Made by a program: the position numbers and the translations under genes
From: Paraburkholderia sp. CNPSo 3274
Lineage (GTDB): Bacteria > Pseudomonadota > Gammaproteobacteria > Burkholderiales > Burkholderiaceae
NCBI RefSeq assembly: GCF_024206475.1
Contig: NZ_JAMBPR010000004.1
Coordinates: 153,492-217,491 of the forward strand
Reading direction: 5' to 3'
Length of the DNA: 64,000 nt
The notes under the pieces: generated by a model
The model's database searches: none
Seen by the model: only the letters and a program-made list of their open reading frames with translations
What the model was told of the DNA's origin: nothing
In this document: piece by piece, positions 26,994 through 35,943 of the stretch
Layout of the letters: the number at the start of each line of letters is the position of its first letter
Numbering within the stretch: position 1 is the stretch's first letter

Positions 26994-27025
26994 CACAGGG
27001 CTGCCAACAAAAAGTGTGGACAAGT
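26994..27025 (+). repeat. CACAG-N16-TGTGG repeat, unit 3
   Basis: CACAGGGCTGCCAACAAAAA, then TGTGGACAAGT at 27015. It shares nearly the whole unit with unit 2 and carries TTGTCCACA on the minus strand. Confidence 0.65.
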
Positions 27026-27206
27026 CATGGCGCGGAACGCTTCGTGTTGCCAACGAAACTGGCCTCGACGGCTGCGCAGGTTCCATCACTGGCGACTTAA
27101 CCTTGAGTTATGTCGACGTAACTGATTTCAATTGCCGCATCGCTGCGAGGCATGAATACTCGGGTGCGGCGCACGAAGCGCCGAAGGACCATCCGGAGGA
27201 GACTAA

Positions 27207-28106
27207 ATGAAAAAAGTTGCAACGCTCGCTGCAGTCGTCATGGGATGCGCGTATCTCGCGCCTGTTCAGGCGCAAGACGCCACGAGCGCTACCCTCAAAA
27301 AAATCCGCGATACCGGCGTGATTTCCCTGGGCGTGCGGGAATCGTCGGTGCCGTTCTCCTACTACGACAGCGAGCAACACACGATCGGCTACGCCCAGGA
27401 CATCGCGCTGAAGATCGTCGACGAGGTGAAAAATGAGCTGAAGCTCGACAAGCTCACGGTCAAGGAAATTCCGATCACTTCGCAGAACCGCATTACGCTG
27501 GTCCAGAACGGCACGATCGATATCGAGTGCGGTTCGACCACGCACACCAGGGATCGCGACAACCAGGTCGCGTTCACGAACAGCTTCTTTCAGTACGGCG
27601 TGCGCCTGATTGCGAAAAAAGATTCTGGCATCAAGGATTTCCCCGATCTCGCAGGCAAGACGGTTGTGACCACGGCGGGCACGTCGGAGGACCGGCTGCT
27701 GCGCGAGATGAACAACGACAAGAAGATGGACATGCAACTCATCGCCGCCAAAGACCACGCGGAGTCGTTTCTCAACGTGAAGACGGGGCGCGCTGTCGCG
27801 TTCGTCATGGACGAGCCGCTGTTGTACGGCGCGCGGGCCAAGGAGGCGAACCAGCAGGACTACCTGATCACTGGCACGCCGCCACTCTCGGAGGTTTATG
27901 GCTGCATGGTGCGCAAAGACGATCCCGTCTTCAAGAAACTGGCCGATGGCGTGATCGCTCGCCTGCAGACTTCGGGTGAAGCGGAGCGGCTGTACACGAA
28001 GTGGTTTACGCAGCCTGTTCCGCCCAAGGGGATGAACCTGAACTATCCGTTGTCCAACGAAAATCGGGCGCTGTTTGCGCATCCCAATGATCGGGCGCTC
28101 GACTGA
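27207..28106 (+). CDS. amino-acid ABC transporter substrate-binding protein, GltI-like
   Basis: A 299-residue periplasmic protein with a signal peptide (cleavage after PVQAQ region, residues ~22-24) and a family-3 solute-binding fold. The segments GVRESSVPFSYYDS, IDIECGSTTHTRDR and VAFTNSFFQYGVRLIAKK are typical of glutamate/aspartate-binding GltI. ATG 27207 has GGAGGAG upstream. The usual permease and ATPase genes (gltJKL) are not adjacent; decayed sequence follows. It is probably a stand-alone binding protein for glutamate or aspartate. Confidence 0.88.
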   Translation: MKKVATLAAVVMGCAYLAPVQAQDATSATLKKIRDTGVISLGVRESSVPFSYYDSEQHTIGYAQDIALKIVDEVKNELKLDKLTVKEIPITSQNRITLVQNGTIDIECGSTTHTRDRDNQVAFTNSFFQYGVRLIAKKDSGIKDFPDLAGKTVVTTAGTSEDRLLREMNNDKKMDMQLIAAKDHAESFLNVKTGRAVAFVMDEPLLYGARAKEANQQDYLITGTPPLSEVYGCMVRKDDPVFKKLADGVIARLQTSGEAERLYTKWFTQPVPPKGMNLNYPLSNENRALFAHPNDRALD

Positions 28107-28160
28107 TTGCAGGATTTTTAGGCGGCGGCCGCAACCGGGCGGCCGCCACGCAACGCACGC

Positions 28161-28314
28161 TTACTTCGCTTCCCCATCCTGCCATTCTTCGGTCGCTTTT
28201 ACCTCTCCCGCCACCGGGTAGAGCACTCGCGTATTGCGCATTTTGAGGAAATCATCGAGCGTCTCTCCACGCATGGCGGCGTAGATGTGAAGGTTCGAAG
28301 TCCCAACTACTGCG
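28161..28314 (-). pseudogene. C-terminal remnant of an unidentified protein
   Basis: The minus strand can be read as ~45 residues ending with TAA at 28161, including HIYAAMRGETLDDFLKMRN and the end VKATEEWQDGEAK. The composition looks like a real protein C-terminus. It has no start of its own and abuts the LysR remnant. The family was not recognised, and the upstream boundary is uncertain. Confidence 0.45.
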
Positions 28315-28320
28315 CCGTTG

Positions 28321-28545
28321 CGACCGCAAGTTGGCGTGAAGATTCATACCGACTCGAATGCCGAACTCCCGCGGGCAGTGAAAGCCGGCGACCTCGACCT
28401 GATGGTGGGGCGCATGGCCGAGCCGGCGATCATGCAGGGCGTGTCGTTCGAATATCTCCATACGGAGTCGCTCCTCGTCGTCGTGCGGGCGGGGCATCCG
28501 CTTGCGAACGGCAGCGGTGCGCCCGCGAATGCGCTCAGGCAGCGT
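28321..28545 (+). pseudogene. LysR-type regulator fragment (effector-binding domain)
   Basis: The frame reads VGVKIHTDSNAELPRAVKAG, DLDLMVGRMAEP, then FEYLHTESLLVVVRAGHPLA, which is the middle of a LysR substrate-binding domain, closest in style to PcaQ/GbpR-type regulators. The N-terminal helix-turn-helix and the C-terminal third are missing. A TTG at 28318 is the only in-frame start. This is a decayed gene fragment. Confidence 0.75.
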
Positions 28546-28751
28546 AGCGCGAGGCTTCGCATATTGATTCGATATCCCAATCAATATGTCAGCCCCGCCG
28601 GCAATTGATCGGATGAATCAAGTCCTTATCAACTGGATGATTCCAGTCGCGAAAATTACATTTGCCTTAATGATGCCGAGCCTTGCCGAACACGCCACCA
28701 AACTGTTGCCCAAACGCCGAAATCGATTGAAAGGCATCGAAACATATGGAA

Positions 28752-28766
28752 TGATATCGATTCTCA
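28752..28766. promoter_or_regulatory. candidate Fur box
   Basis: TGATATCGATTCTCA matches 12 of 15 positions of the Fur 7-1-7 motif TGATAATGATTATCA. It lies 160 bases upstream of a siderophore receptor gene, as expected for iron regulation. Confidence 0.65.
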
Positions 28767-28926
28767 TTACCGTGGACACTTCCGCGGCCAAACAACAAGA
28801 CCAGCCAGCCTAGCGTCGTTTCCCTCGGTCCTTTCGGGGCGGCCCAGCCAGCCAATCGACCCGCGTCGTCCGCGCCAGTTGTCCGCGTGTCGCACGGCCG
28901 GGTCATACGCCGTGTACAGGGACCTC

Positions 28927-31095
28927 ATGTTGAACCGGACGCCGCTCGCGAGTGCGCTCGCGCTGACCTTTGCCGTACCTTTCGCTTCGTCTGCACTCGC
29001 GCAAAGCGCGCCTGCCGCCGCAACGGCGGCAAGCGCCACGAACACCGCCACGCTGCCCACGATCTCCGTATCCGGCCAAAGCGATGATCAGGATTTCCAG
29101 GCAGATCGCTCGACCGTCGGCGCGAAAACGCCCTCGGCGCTGCGCGACATTCCGCAGTCGGTCACGGTGATCAACAAGGCCGTGATGCAGTCGCAGGGCG
29201 CCACGTCGTTCCAGGATGCGCTGCGCAACGCTCCCGGTATCACCATCGGCGGCGCGGAAGGCGGCCAGATCGGCAACAACATCAACCTGCGCGGCTTCAC
29301 GGCACAAAACGATATTTACCTCGACGGCTTTCGCGACCGCAACCAGTACTACCGCGATACCTTCGACCTCGAATCGATCGAAGTGCTATACGGCCCCTCG
29401 TCGATGTTGTTCGGCCGCGGCTCCACGGGCGGCGTCATCAATCAGGTCACGAAGCAGGCGAACCTCAAGCCGCTCACCGAAGTGTCGACCACCATCGGCA
29501 CCGACGACCGCTATCGCGCGACGCTCGATGTGAACCGTCCGCTCGGCGATCACGCTGCATTTCGTCTGAATGCGTTCGGCCAGTCGATGGGCTCGACGCG
29601 CGACGTGATGAAAAACAAGGACTACGGTTTCGCGCCCGAGTTGCGCTTTGGCATTGGCACGCCGACCGAGGTCACGATCTCGGCGCTCATCCAGCACAAC
29701 TACGACATGCCGGACTACGGCGTGCAAGCGATCAACGGCCATCCGTTCGCGCCTTCGAAGAGCACGTTCTACGGCCTGACCGACGACCGCACGATCCAGG
29801 ACGTGCAGATCGTTCAGGCTCGCGTGGATCACCGTTTCAACGATCAGTTCAAGATCACCAACCAGACGCAGTTCTCGCACTCGCTCACGGACGCGCGCGA
29901 GACTGCGCCTGGCGCGGTGCTCACGGGCCCGCTCTCGTCGAGCACGGCGCTCAAGAATGGCAACTTCACGAACCTGCCGCTCGAAGATCTCTACATCAAG
30001 CTGGCGAGCCACGATCGCGTGATCGAGAACCACTCGATCTACAACGATACGATGGCGCAATACAAGTTCACCACGGGCTTCCTGAAGCACGAGATGCTCG
30101 CGGGCATCGAGGTCGGCCACGACAGCTACACGAATCAGGCCTACACGCGCAACAACCTGCCGATTCTCTCGCTGCTCGACCCGGTCTATATTTCGACGCC
30201 CTCGAACGTCACGGCGACGGTCGGCAATCACGCTGAGTCGGGCGCAAACACGTTCGCGGCGTATTTCAACGAAACGATGTCGATCGGCGAGCACTGGAAG
30301 CTCATTGGCGGTGTGCGTTGGGATCGCTTCCAGGCGCATATCGCCAACACGATCAGCGCGCCAGCCTACGCGGATCAGACCAACACGTTCACGAGCGTGC
30401 GCGCGGGCGCGATCTATCAGCCGACCGACTGGCAGTCGTACTACTTCTCGTACGGCACGTCGTTCGATCCGTCGCTCGAAGCGCTCACGGTCACGAACAA
30501 CACGCAAAATCTCTCGCCGGAACACACCAAGTCGTATGAAGTCGGCGCGAAGTGGGACCTGCTGGGCGGCAATCTTTCGGTTACCTCAGCATTCTTCCAG
30601 CAGGAGATGGACAACGCGCGCACGCAAACTTCGACGGGCGAGTACACGCTCGAAGGCGATATTCGCGTGCGCGGCTTCCAGGCGGGCGCAACGGGCCACA
30701 TTACCAACAAGTGGCAGGTGTTCGCAGGCTACACCTACATGGACGGTGTGATTCTCAAGGCGCTCGACGGCACCCAGGGCAACACACCGGCGAATACGCC
30801 GCGCAATACCTTCACGCTGTTGACCACATATGCATTCACGCCGCATTGGGAAATTGGCGGCGGTCCGACCTATATGTCGGCGCGTTACGCAGCGAACACG
30901 AATTACGTGGAAACCGGCGGCTACACACGTTGGGACGCAACGGCCGCGTACCACGAAAAGAAGTGGGATGTGCGGCTCAATCTGCTGAATCTGACCAACA
31001 AGTTCTACTATGACGCCCTCATCCCGTCGGACGGCGGGCGGTCGGTGCCGGGTATCGGTCGCACGTTCCTCGCGACGGCCGATTACCGGTTCTGA
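28927..31095 (+). CDS. TonB-dependent siderophore receptor, Fiu-like
   Basis: A 722-residue outer-membrane receptor. It has a signal peptide (cleavage after ALAQ), a plug domain (RDIPQSVTVINKAVMQSQGA, FQDALRNAPGI, INLRGF) and a long beta barrel ending in the typical aromatic FLATADYRF. The next genes, piuC and a PepSY protein, match the fiu/piuA gene neighbourhood for catecholate siderophores, so a ferric catechol ligand is inferred. ATG 28927 follows CAGGGA. A Fur box-like site is upstream and a terminator hairpin lies downstream. Confidence 0.92.
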   Translation: MLNRTPLASALALTFAVPFASSALAQSAPAAATAASATNTATLPTISVSGQSDDQDFQADRSTVGAKTPSALRDIPQSVTVINKAVMQSQGATSFQDALRNAPGITIGGAEGGQIGNNINLRGFTAQNDIYLDGFRDRNQYYRDTFDLESIEVLYGPSSMLFGRGSTGGVINQVTKQANLKPLTEVSTTIGTDDRYRATLDVNRPLGDHAAFRLNAFGQSMGSTRDVMKNKDYGFAPELRFGIGTPTEVTISALIQHNYDMPDYGVQAINGHPFAPSKSTFYGLTDDRTIQDVQIVQARVDHRFNDQFKITNQTQFSHSLTDARETAPGAVLTGPLSSSTALKNGNFTNLPLEDLYIKLASHDRVIENHSIYNDTMAQYKFTTGFLKHEMLAGIEVGHDSYTNQAYTRNNLPILSLLDPVYISTPSNVTATVGNHAESGANTFAAYFNETMSIGEHWKLIGGVRWDRFQAHIANTISAPAYADQTNTFTSVRAGAIYQPTDWQSYYFSYGTSFDPSLEALTVTNNTQNLSPEHTKSYEVGAKWDLLGGNLSVTSAFFQQEMDNARTQTSTGEYTLEGDIRVRGFQAGATGHITNKWQVFAGYTYMDGVILKALDGTQGNTPANTPRNTFTLLTTYAFTPHWEIGGGPTYMSARYAANTNYVETGGYTRWDATAAYHEKKWDVRLNLLNLTNKFYYDALIPSDGGRSVPGIGRTFLATADYRF

Positions 31096-31143
31096 CGCCC
31101 GCGTGTTACACGCGCGCCGAGCGTTTTTGCGTGCGATCGCGCG

Positions 31144-31167
31144 AAGCCCGCATAGTGCGGGCTTTTT
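31144..31167 (+). terminator. Rho-independent terminator after the TonB receptor
   Basis: AAGCCCGCA (31144-31152), loop TAG, TGCGGGCTT (31156-31164), then T's. A perfect 9-bp stem lies in the gap between receptor and piuC and could reduce downstream transcription. Confidence 0.8.
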
Positions 31168-31236
31168 GCGTAACTGCGCGCATGCGCTTGAATGCGGCCG
31201 CTTTGCCGCTTATGCGGCACAACGAAGGATTTGACG

Positions 31237-31920
31237 ATGCTGGTTCACGTCCCCAATGTATTGACGCTCGAGCAGGTGCGCACGTTGCGCGCGCGGGTCG
31301 ACAATGCGGGCGACGCCTGGGTGGACGGCCGCGCAACGGCCGGCTGGTCAGGTGCGCCCGTGAAGCGCAATGTGCAGATCGCCGAGCACACGCCCATCGC
31401 ACGCGAGCTCGGCGACATGGTGCTAGCGGCCATCGAGCGCAATCCGCTTTTCATCAGCGCGGCGCTGCCCAACCAGGTGTATCCGCCGCTCTTCAACCGC
31501 TATGAAGGCGGCATGACGTTCGGCAGTCACGTGGATGGCGCGGTGCGTGTGCTGCCCAACGGCGTGAAGCTGCGCACCGACCTTTCCTGCACGCTCTTTC
31601 TCTCGTCGCCCGACGAATACGATGGTGGCGAACTCGTGGTCGAAGACACCTACGGCGTGCAGGAGGTCAAGCTGCCGGCGGGCGACATGATCGTTTATCC
31701 GGCCACGAGCCTGCACCAGGTTACGCCGGTCACGCGCGGCGCGCGCGTGGCGAGCTTCTTCTGGGTGCAAAGCCTCGTGCGCGACGACACGAAGCGCGCG
31801 CTGCTCTTCGACATGGACACCGCTATCCAGCGCCTCAACGCGAGCGACGCCGACGTAGAGGCGCGGCGCAGCCTCGTGGGCTGCTACCACAATCTTTTGC
31901 GACTCTGGAGTGAAACATGA
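31237..31920 (+). CDS. piuC: Fe(II)/2-oxoglutarate-dependent hydroxylase PiuC
   Basis: A 227-residue member of the PiuC/YbiX family. The iron-binding HxD motif is in [10 protein letters not shown] and the distal histidine in [19 protein letters not shown], which also gives the 2-oxoglutarate-binding arginine. The family is genetically tied to TonB siderophore receptors. ATG 31237 is preceded by AAGGA. Its end overlaps the PepSY gene by four bases (ATGA). Confidence 0.93.
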   Translation: MLVHVPNVLTLEQVRTLRARVDNAGDAWVDGRATAGWSGAPVKRNVQIAEHTPIARELGDMVLAAIERNPLFISAALPNQVYPPLFNRYEGGMTFGSHVDGAVRVLPNGVKLRTDLSCTLFLSSPDEYDGGELVVEDTYGVQEVKLPAGDMIVYPATSLHQVTPVTRGARVASFFWVQSLVRDDTKRALLFDMDTAIQRLNASDADVEARRSLVGCYHNLLRLWSET

Positions 31921-32636
31921 GCTTTCCCGATACCGCCGAGATCGACGCGCCGGCAATGCCGCGTACGCGTCTCGACGCTGAACAGCGCGACGAGCGCGAG
32001 AAGCGCGAGAAGCGCTCGCGCCGTGCGACCTTCATCAAGTGGCTGCGCAAGGTACATGGCTGGGTGGGCCTGTGGGGCGCGGCGCTCGGCGTGTTGTTCG
32101 GCGCAACGGGGTTCGTGCTCAACCATCGCGCCGAGCCGCTGCGCATTTCGCCGGGCGCGCCGCAAGTCTCGACGGTGCAGATTGCCGTGCCCGACCCTGC
32201 GCCCGAAACGCCGCGAGAGATGGTGAAATGGTTGCGCGCGCAACCTGATTTGAAGCTGCCCGCGCGCATGGGCCGCGTGCAGAAGGAGCCGGAGCACGAC
32301 GTGGCCTGGGGCGATCGCAAAGTCGTGCAGCCCGAGCATTGGCAGATGATGTTCACGTCTCCCGGCGAGAGCGTGATGGTCGAGTACTGGGTCGGCAACG
32401 ACAAGCTCACGCTCAAGCGCAACGATAACTCGCTTGTCTCGACGATCACGAACCTGCACAAGGGTACGGGCATGAGCGTCGGCTGGGTGCTGTTCATCGA
32501 CAGCTTTGCCGGGGCGCTCATTCTGCTTTCGCTCACGGGCGTGCTGCTGTGGACGGAGCTGCACAACCGCAAGACGGTGGGCGCCGTGCTGTTGTTCGGC
32601 TCGATTATCGTGGCGGTATGCGTGGGGCTGGCCTAA
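31917..32636 (+). CDS. PepSY-associated TM helix domain protein
   Basis: A 239-residue membrane protein. After a charged N-terminus (about 40 residues) comes a first membrane helix in [21 protein letters not shown] periplasmic PepSY-like domain follows, then two C-terminal hydrophobic segments (about residues 180-235). Relatives are found with siderophore receptors and piuC and probably help iron reduction or release at the inner membrane. Its start overlaps the piuC stop, so the two are translationally coupled. Confidence 0.88.
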   Translation: MSFPDTAEIDAPAMPRTRLDAEQRDEREKREKRSRRATFIKWLRKVHGWVGLWGAALGVLFGATGFVLNHRAEPLRISPGAPQVSTVQIAVPDPAPETPREMVKWLRAQPDLKLPARMGRVQKEPEHDVAWGDRKVVQPEHWQMMFTSPGESVMVEYWVGNDKLTLKRNDNSLVSTITNLHKGTGMSVGWVLFIDSFAGALILLSLTGVLLWTELHNRKTVGAVLLFGSIIVAVCVGLA

Positions 32637-32663
32637 GCCTCAGCGTGTGAACCAGGCAACGGG

Positions 32664-32693
32664 CGCGAACGCCGATGTTCGCGTTCCGTTTTC
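32664..32693 (+). terminator. terminator after the PepSY gene
   Basis: CGCGAAC (32664-32670) pairs with GTTCGCG (32677-32683), followed by TTCCGTTTTCC. The T-tract is interrupted. The convergent cobF stop is just downstream. Confidence 0.55.
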
Positions 32694-32696
32694 CTT

Positions 32697-33470
32697 TCAG
32701 TCTTGCACGCCGCGCTTGCGCAGCAAATACGTGTCCATGATCCATCCGTTCGCCTCGCGTGCTTGTGCGCGAACGCGGACGATCTCGTCCTTCACGTCTT
32801 CCAGTCGGCCCGACATCAGGATCTCGTCAGGGGTGCCGACATAAGCGCCCCAGTAGATATCGAGTTCTTCGCCCGTGAGTTGCGCGTACGCGTTCTGCGC
32901 GTCGAGCATGACCACCGCACTTTCCACGTCCGGTGGAAAACCGCCCTCCGCGAGCCGCCTTCCCGTCGTGATGCTCACCGGCTTGCCGATGAAGTTGAGC
33001 GGCACGCGATGCTTCGCCGCGAGCGCTTGCACGCTGCTTATGCCGGGAATCACCTCGAAATCGAACGCGAGCCGACCTTCGGCCAGGGTCGAATCGAGAA
33101 TGCGGATGGTGCTGTCGTAGAGCGACGGGTCGCCCCAGACGAGAAACGCGCCGCATTGGCCGTCGGTCAATTCCCCTTCGATCAGGCCTTCGAATACGCG
33201 CTGCTTGTCGCGGTTGAGCTCGTCCACGGCGGCCCTGTAATCGAGACCTTCGCCGCGGCGTCGCTCAGGGCTCGTTGCTTCCACGATGCGATAGTCGTGG
33301 TCCTTGATGAAGCGAGCGCAGATTTCCTTGCGCAGCGCGACGAGCTTGTCCTTGGCAGCGCCTTTGTCCATCACGAAGAACACGTCGGCGGCGTTGAGCG
33401 CTTCGATTGCCTGCACGGTCAGGTACTTCGGATCGCCCGCGCCGATGCCGATGATGAGGATCTTTTTCAC
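32697..33470 (-). CDS. cobF: precorrin-6A synthase (deacetylating)
   Basis: A 257-residue methyltransferase of the cobalamin pathway. CobF methylates C-1 of precorrin-5 and removes acetate. The N-terminal motif IGIGAGDPKYLTVQAIEAL and GAFLVWGDPSLYDSTIRIL are typical. Start is GTG 33470, directly before KKILIIG; an upstream ATG would extend into non-homologous sequence. It is isolated from other cob genes in this window, which is common in Burkholderia. Confidence 0.93.
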   Translation of the reverse strand: MKKILIIGIGAGDPKYLTVQAIEALNAADVFFVMDKGAAKDKLVALRKEICARFIKDHDYRIVEATSPERRRGEGLDYRAAVDELNRDKQRVFEGLIEGELTDGQCGAFLVWGDPSLYDSTIRILDSTLAEGRLAFDFEVIPGISSVQALAAKHRVPLNFIGKPVSITTGRRLAEGGFPPDVESAVVMLDAQNAYAQLTGEELDIYWGAYVGTPDEILMSGRLEDVKDEIVRVRAQAREANGWIMDTYLLRKRGVQD

Positions 33471-33630
33471 GTTGCAGTTCCGGAATGGGAGTCGTCGGTG
33501 CGGCGCAATGATAGCGCGAGTTCGGCGCTGTGCCGCGCTCGCGGGCAGGGCAATTTTCTTCAATACGCCGCCGGCGCGCGGGTCTACCCTCGACGCTTAC
33601 TGATTGCCCATGAGCATAGCGAGGATAACC

Positions 33631-34218
33631 GTGAGCACTGCTTTGTCGATGGCCGCCTTCGCGCTGGCCACTTCCATCACCCCTGGCCCCGTCAATATCG
33701 TCGCGCTGAGTGCTGGCGCGCGCTACGGGCTGCGCGCGAGCCTGCGCCACGTCACTGGCGCGACCGTGGGCTTCGTATTGTTGCTGCTGCTGATCGGCCT
33801 CGGCATGCAGGAACTGTTGGCGCGCTTGCCGTTTCTCACGCGCGCGCTCGAATGGGCGGGCGTGGCTTTCCTGCTTTACGTTGCGTACCGGCTCGCCACC
33901 GACGATGGCCGCATCGACTCCCCGAACGCGGCGCGCGGGCCCTCGCTGATGGTGGGCGCCACGATGCAATGGCTCAATCCCAAGGCGTGGCTCGCCTCGG
34001 TGGCGGCCATGGGCTTATATGCGGCTTCCGGCGAGAATGCGCTGGTCTGGCGGTTCGCCGCGATCTATTTTGTGGTGTGCTACCTGTCGATTGCTTGCTG
34101 GGCGTGGGCGGGCGCGTCGCTGCGCCAGGCCTTGCGCGAACCGTCGCGCGTGCGCTTCGTGAACCGCGCGATGGCGTTGTTGCTGGCGGGCAGTGCGGTT
34201 TGGCTGGTGCTTGGCTGA
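33631..34218 (+). CDS. LysE family amino-acid exporter
   Basis: A 195-residue inner-membrane protein with about six hydrophobic segments. The N-terminal FALATSITPGPVNIVALSAGARYG is the LysE/RhtB signature. GTG 33631 with GAGG upstream is preferred to ATG 33610. It converges with an AraC gene and probably exports an amino acid or similar small molecule whose identity is unknown. Confidence 0.9.
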   Translation: MSTALSMAAFALATSITPGPVNIVALSAGARYGLRASLRHVTGATVGFVLLLLLIGLGMQELLARLPFLTRALEWAGVAFLLYVAYRLATDDGRIDSPNAARGPSLMVGATMQWLNPKAWLASVAAMGLYAASGENALVWRFAAIYFVVCYLSIACWAWAGASLRQALREPSRVRFVNRAMALLLAGSAVWLVLG

Positions 34219-34234
34219 GCGCGCGACGACTACG

Positions 34235-35062
34235 TTAGCCGCGATATTGGCCGGGCGTCGCGGCAACGAACTGGCGGAACGCGCGCTGCAGATGCGCTTG
34301 ATCGGCGAAACCCGCTTGCGCCGCGACGTCTGCAATAGCGTGCCCGCGACGCAGTTGCGCGCGGCTGAATTCGATACGGCGGTTCACGACGTACGCGTGC
34401 GGCGTCATGCCATATTGCTCGCGAAACGCGCGTATCAGGTACGAAGGGGAAAGATCGGCGGCGGCGCAGATCTCTTCGAGCTTGAGCGTACGCGTGTAGT
34501 TGCCGTCGATGAATTCCGCTGCGCGCGCGAGCCGCTCGTTCGGTTCGCGTGCGCTAACCGGCGCAGGATTCAGGGACTGCTGGAGCCTGGAGAAGTAAGC
34601 CACGACGGCGCATTCCTTGCGAAGTGCCGACTCATTCGTGTCGACGAGCAACGCGTAGAGCGCGTTGAGCCCATCGGACAAATCACGCTCCCAGCTCAAG
34701 GTCTGTTCGAACGGGCGAAAGCCCTCGTGCGCTCCGAAGCCCAAGTCGTGTTGTAAATTCGCGAGCCACGCCGTGTCGAGATAGAACATGCGATAGGCCC
34801 AAGGCTCGTCCGCGGCCGGGTTGCATGCGTGCACGACCTCCGGGTTGATGACCACCACCGCGCCCGCGCTGATATGCGAGAGCGTGCTCCCGTTCAGGTA
34901 GGTGCTGCGCCCGCCCGTGACCGCGCCGATCGAGAACGTGCTGTGTGCGTGACGGCCGTAGCGTACCTTGCGGCCGTCGGCGATCGCGCGTACTTCAATG
35001 AACGGCAGGTCTGCATCGCGCCAGAAGTAAGGTTGTGCGTCGGACGTTGTGGCTTGCGGCAT
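34235..35062 (-). CDS. AraC family transcriptional regulator
   Basis: A 275-residue regulator. It has an N-terminal cupin-like sensor (RYGRHAHSTFSIGAVTGG) and two C-terminal helix-turn-helix units (LKLEEICAAADLSPSYLIRAF and ADVAAQAGFADQAHLQRAFR). AraC genes of this kind often sit by a LysE exporter and control it; here the exporter gene is convergent with 16 bases between stops. The ligand is unknown. Confidence 0.9.
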   Translation of the reverse strand: MPQATTSDAQPYFWRDADLPFIEVRAIADGRKVRYGRHAHSTFSIGAVTGGRSTYLNGSTLSHISAGAVVVINPEVVHACNPAADEPWAYRMFYLDTAWLANLQHDLGFGAHEGFRPFEQTLSWERDLSDGLNALYALLVDTNESALRKECAVVAYFSRLQQSLNPAPVSAREPNERLARAAEFIDGNYTRTLKLEEICAAADLSPSYLIRAFREQYGMTPHAYVVNRRIEFSRAQLRRGHAIADVAAQAGFADQAHLQRAFRQFVAATPGQYRG

Positions 35063-35198
35063 GAGAGACCTCGGAGTGATGCTGCGCGCATGAAGCGACG
35101 CAGGTGTTCCATATTAGCGCAAGGCGAGCGAGCAGGGGGACGTGATAGGCTTGCTCGAATCGCGCGAGTCATTCTCTTTCCATTGCCAGGCACTGCAC

Positions 35199-35741
35199 AT
35201 GAACGAAACGAAGCCAACGAATACAACGATTCGTCCATTGACCGAGCAAGATGCGCAAGCGTTTCACGCCATGCGTTTGTACGCGACCGAAAATTATCCC
35301 GCCGGGATCGTCCCGACCTATGAAGAGGAATCGCAGCGCACGCCCGAAGAAAGCAGGGTCCGGGTGCGCGCCACCGAGAACCAGGTGGTATTCGGCGCAT
35401 TCGTGGGCGACACGCTCGTCGGCATCACCGGACTCATGCGCGAACCGCGACGCAAGCTCGCACACAAGGGGCTCATTTGGGGCGTCTTTGTCGACCCTGC
35501 ATGGCGAGGTGCCGGCATTGCAAGGCAATTGATGGAGGGAGCCATCGCTCACGCCCGTGCGCTAGGCTTGCTCCAGGTGCAACTGGTGGTGAGCGTGTTG
35601 AACCCCCGTGCCCAGGCGCTCTACCGCTCGTGCGGCTTCGTGCGCTACGGCGTCGAACCCCGCGGCCTGTGCATCGACGGCGAGTATGCCGACGACGAAC
35701 TCATGGTGCTCTTTCTCGACGCCCCCGCCGTGCCCGACTAA
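35199..35741 (+). CDS. GNAT family N-acetyltransferase
   Basis: A 180-residue acetyltransferase. The acetyl-CoA-binding motif is seen in VFVDPAWRGAGIARQLMEGA (R-G-A-G-I-A) and the C-terminal beta bulge in NPRAQALYRSCGFVRYGVE. ATG 35199 is chosen from the homologous-looking N-terminus; the ribosome binding site is weak. The substrate is not predictable. It is likely monocistronic. Confidence 0.9.
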   Translation: MNETKPTNTTIRPLTEQDAQAFHAMRLYATENYPAGIVPTYEEESQRTPEESRVRVRATENQVVFGAFVGDTLVGITGLMREPRRKLAHKGLIWGVFVDPAWRGAGIARQLMEGAIAHARALGLLQVQLVVSVLNPRAQALYRSCGFVRYGVEPRGLCIDGEYADDELMVLFLDAPAVPD

Positions 35742-35943
35742 GCGCCACGTCGTGGCCGGTCAGTGCGCAACAGACCGCGAACGTCAAGTGTTGTGTAACG
35801 CACAGTGCACTCGGGCGAATTGTGCCTGGTCATCATTTCGTCATACCTGAGCGTCGATAATCCATCGCGAATAAATTGGCCTCCGTGTCACGAGTCGCGT
35901 AGCCATAGCGCGACCGGCACGCCGAAGGTCCGGGGATTTCGAC

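Larger units (their letters stand above)
26567..27206. other. 640-base intergenic region with repeat units and DnaA-box-like sites
   Basis: No gene is recognised. The region contains three repeat units (26739-26770, 26859-26890, 26994-27025) listed next. The gap is divergent, between the Aer-like gene and the GltI-like gene, and must hold both promoters. Confidence 0.6.
28107..28926. other. 820-base degenerate region between GltI-like and TonB receptor genes
   Basis: It contains two opposite gene remnants (28161-28314 minus, 28321-28545 plus), then a lower-GC stretch (about 28560-28780) without a recognised gene, and a Fur-box-like site at 28752-28766. Confidence 0.6.

Noticed and set aside
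26739..27025. Chromosomal replication origin
   Set aside because: Although DnaA-box-like sites occur, no dnaA, rpmH, parAB or AT-rich unwinding element is present nearby.
28586..28813. 75-codon plus-strand frame in the low-GC stretch before the TonB receptor gene
   Set aside because: No ribosome binding site, no family resemblance, and it overlaps the Fur-box-like regulatory region.
35845..35870. GTCGATAA upstream of the CheA-like gene as a flagellar sigma-28 promoter
   Set aside because: The -10-like octamer is close to consensus, but no TAAA-type -35 element is at the right distance.
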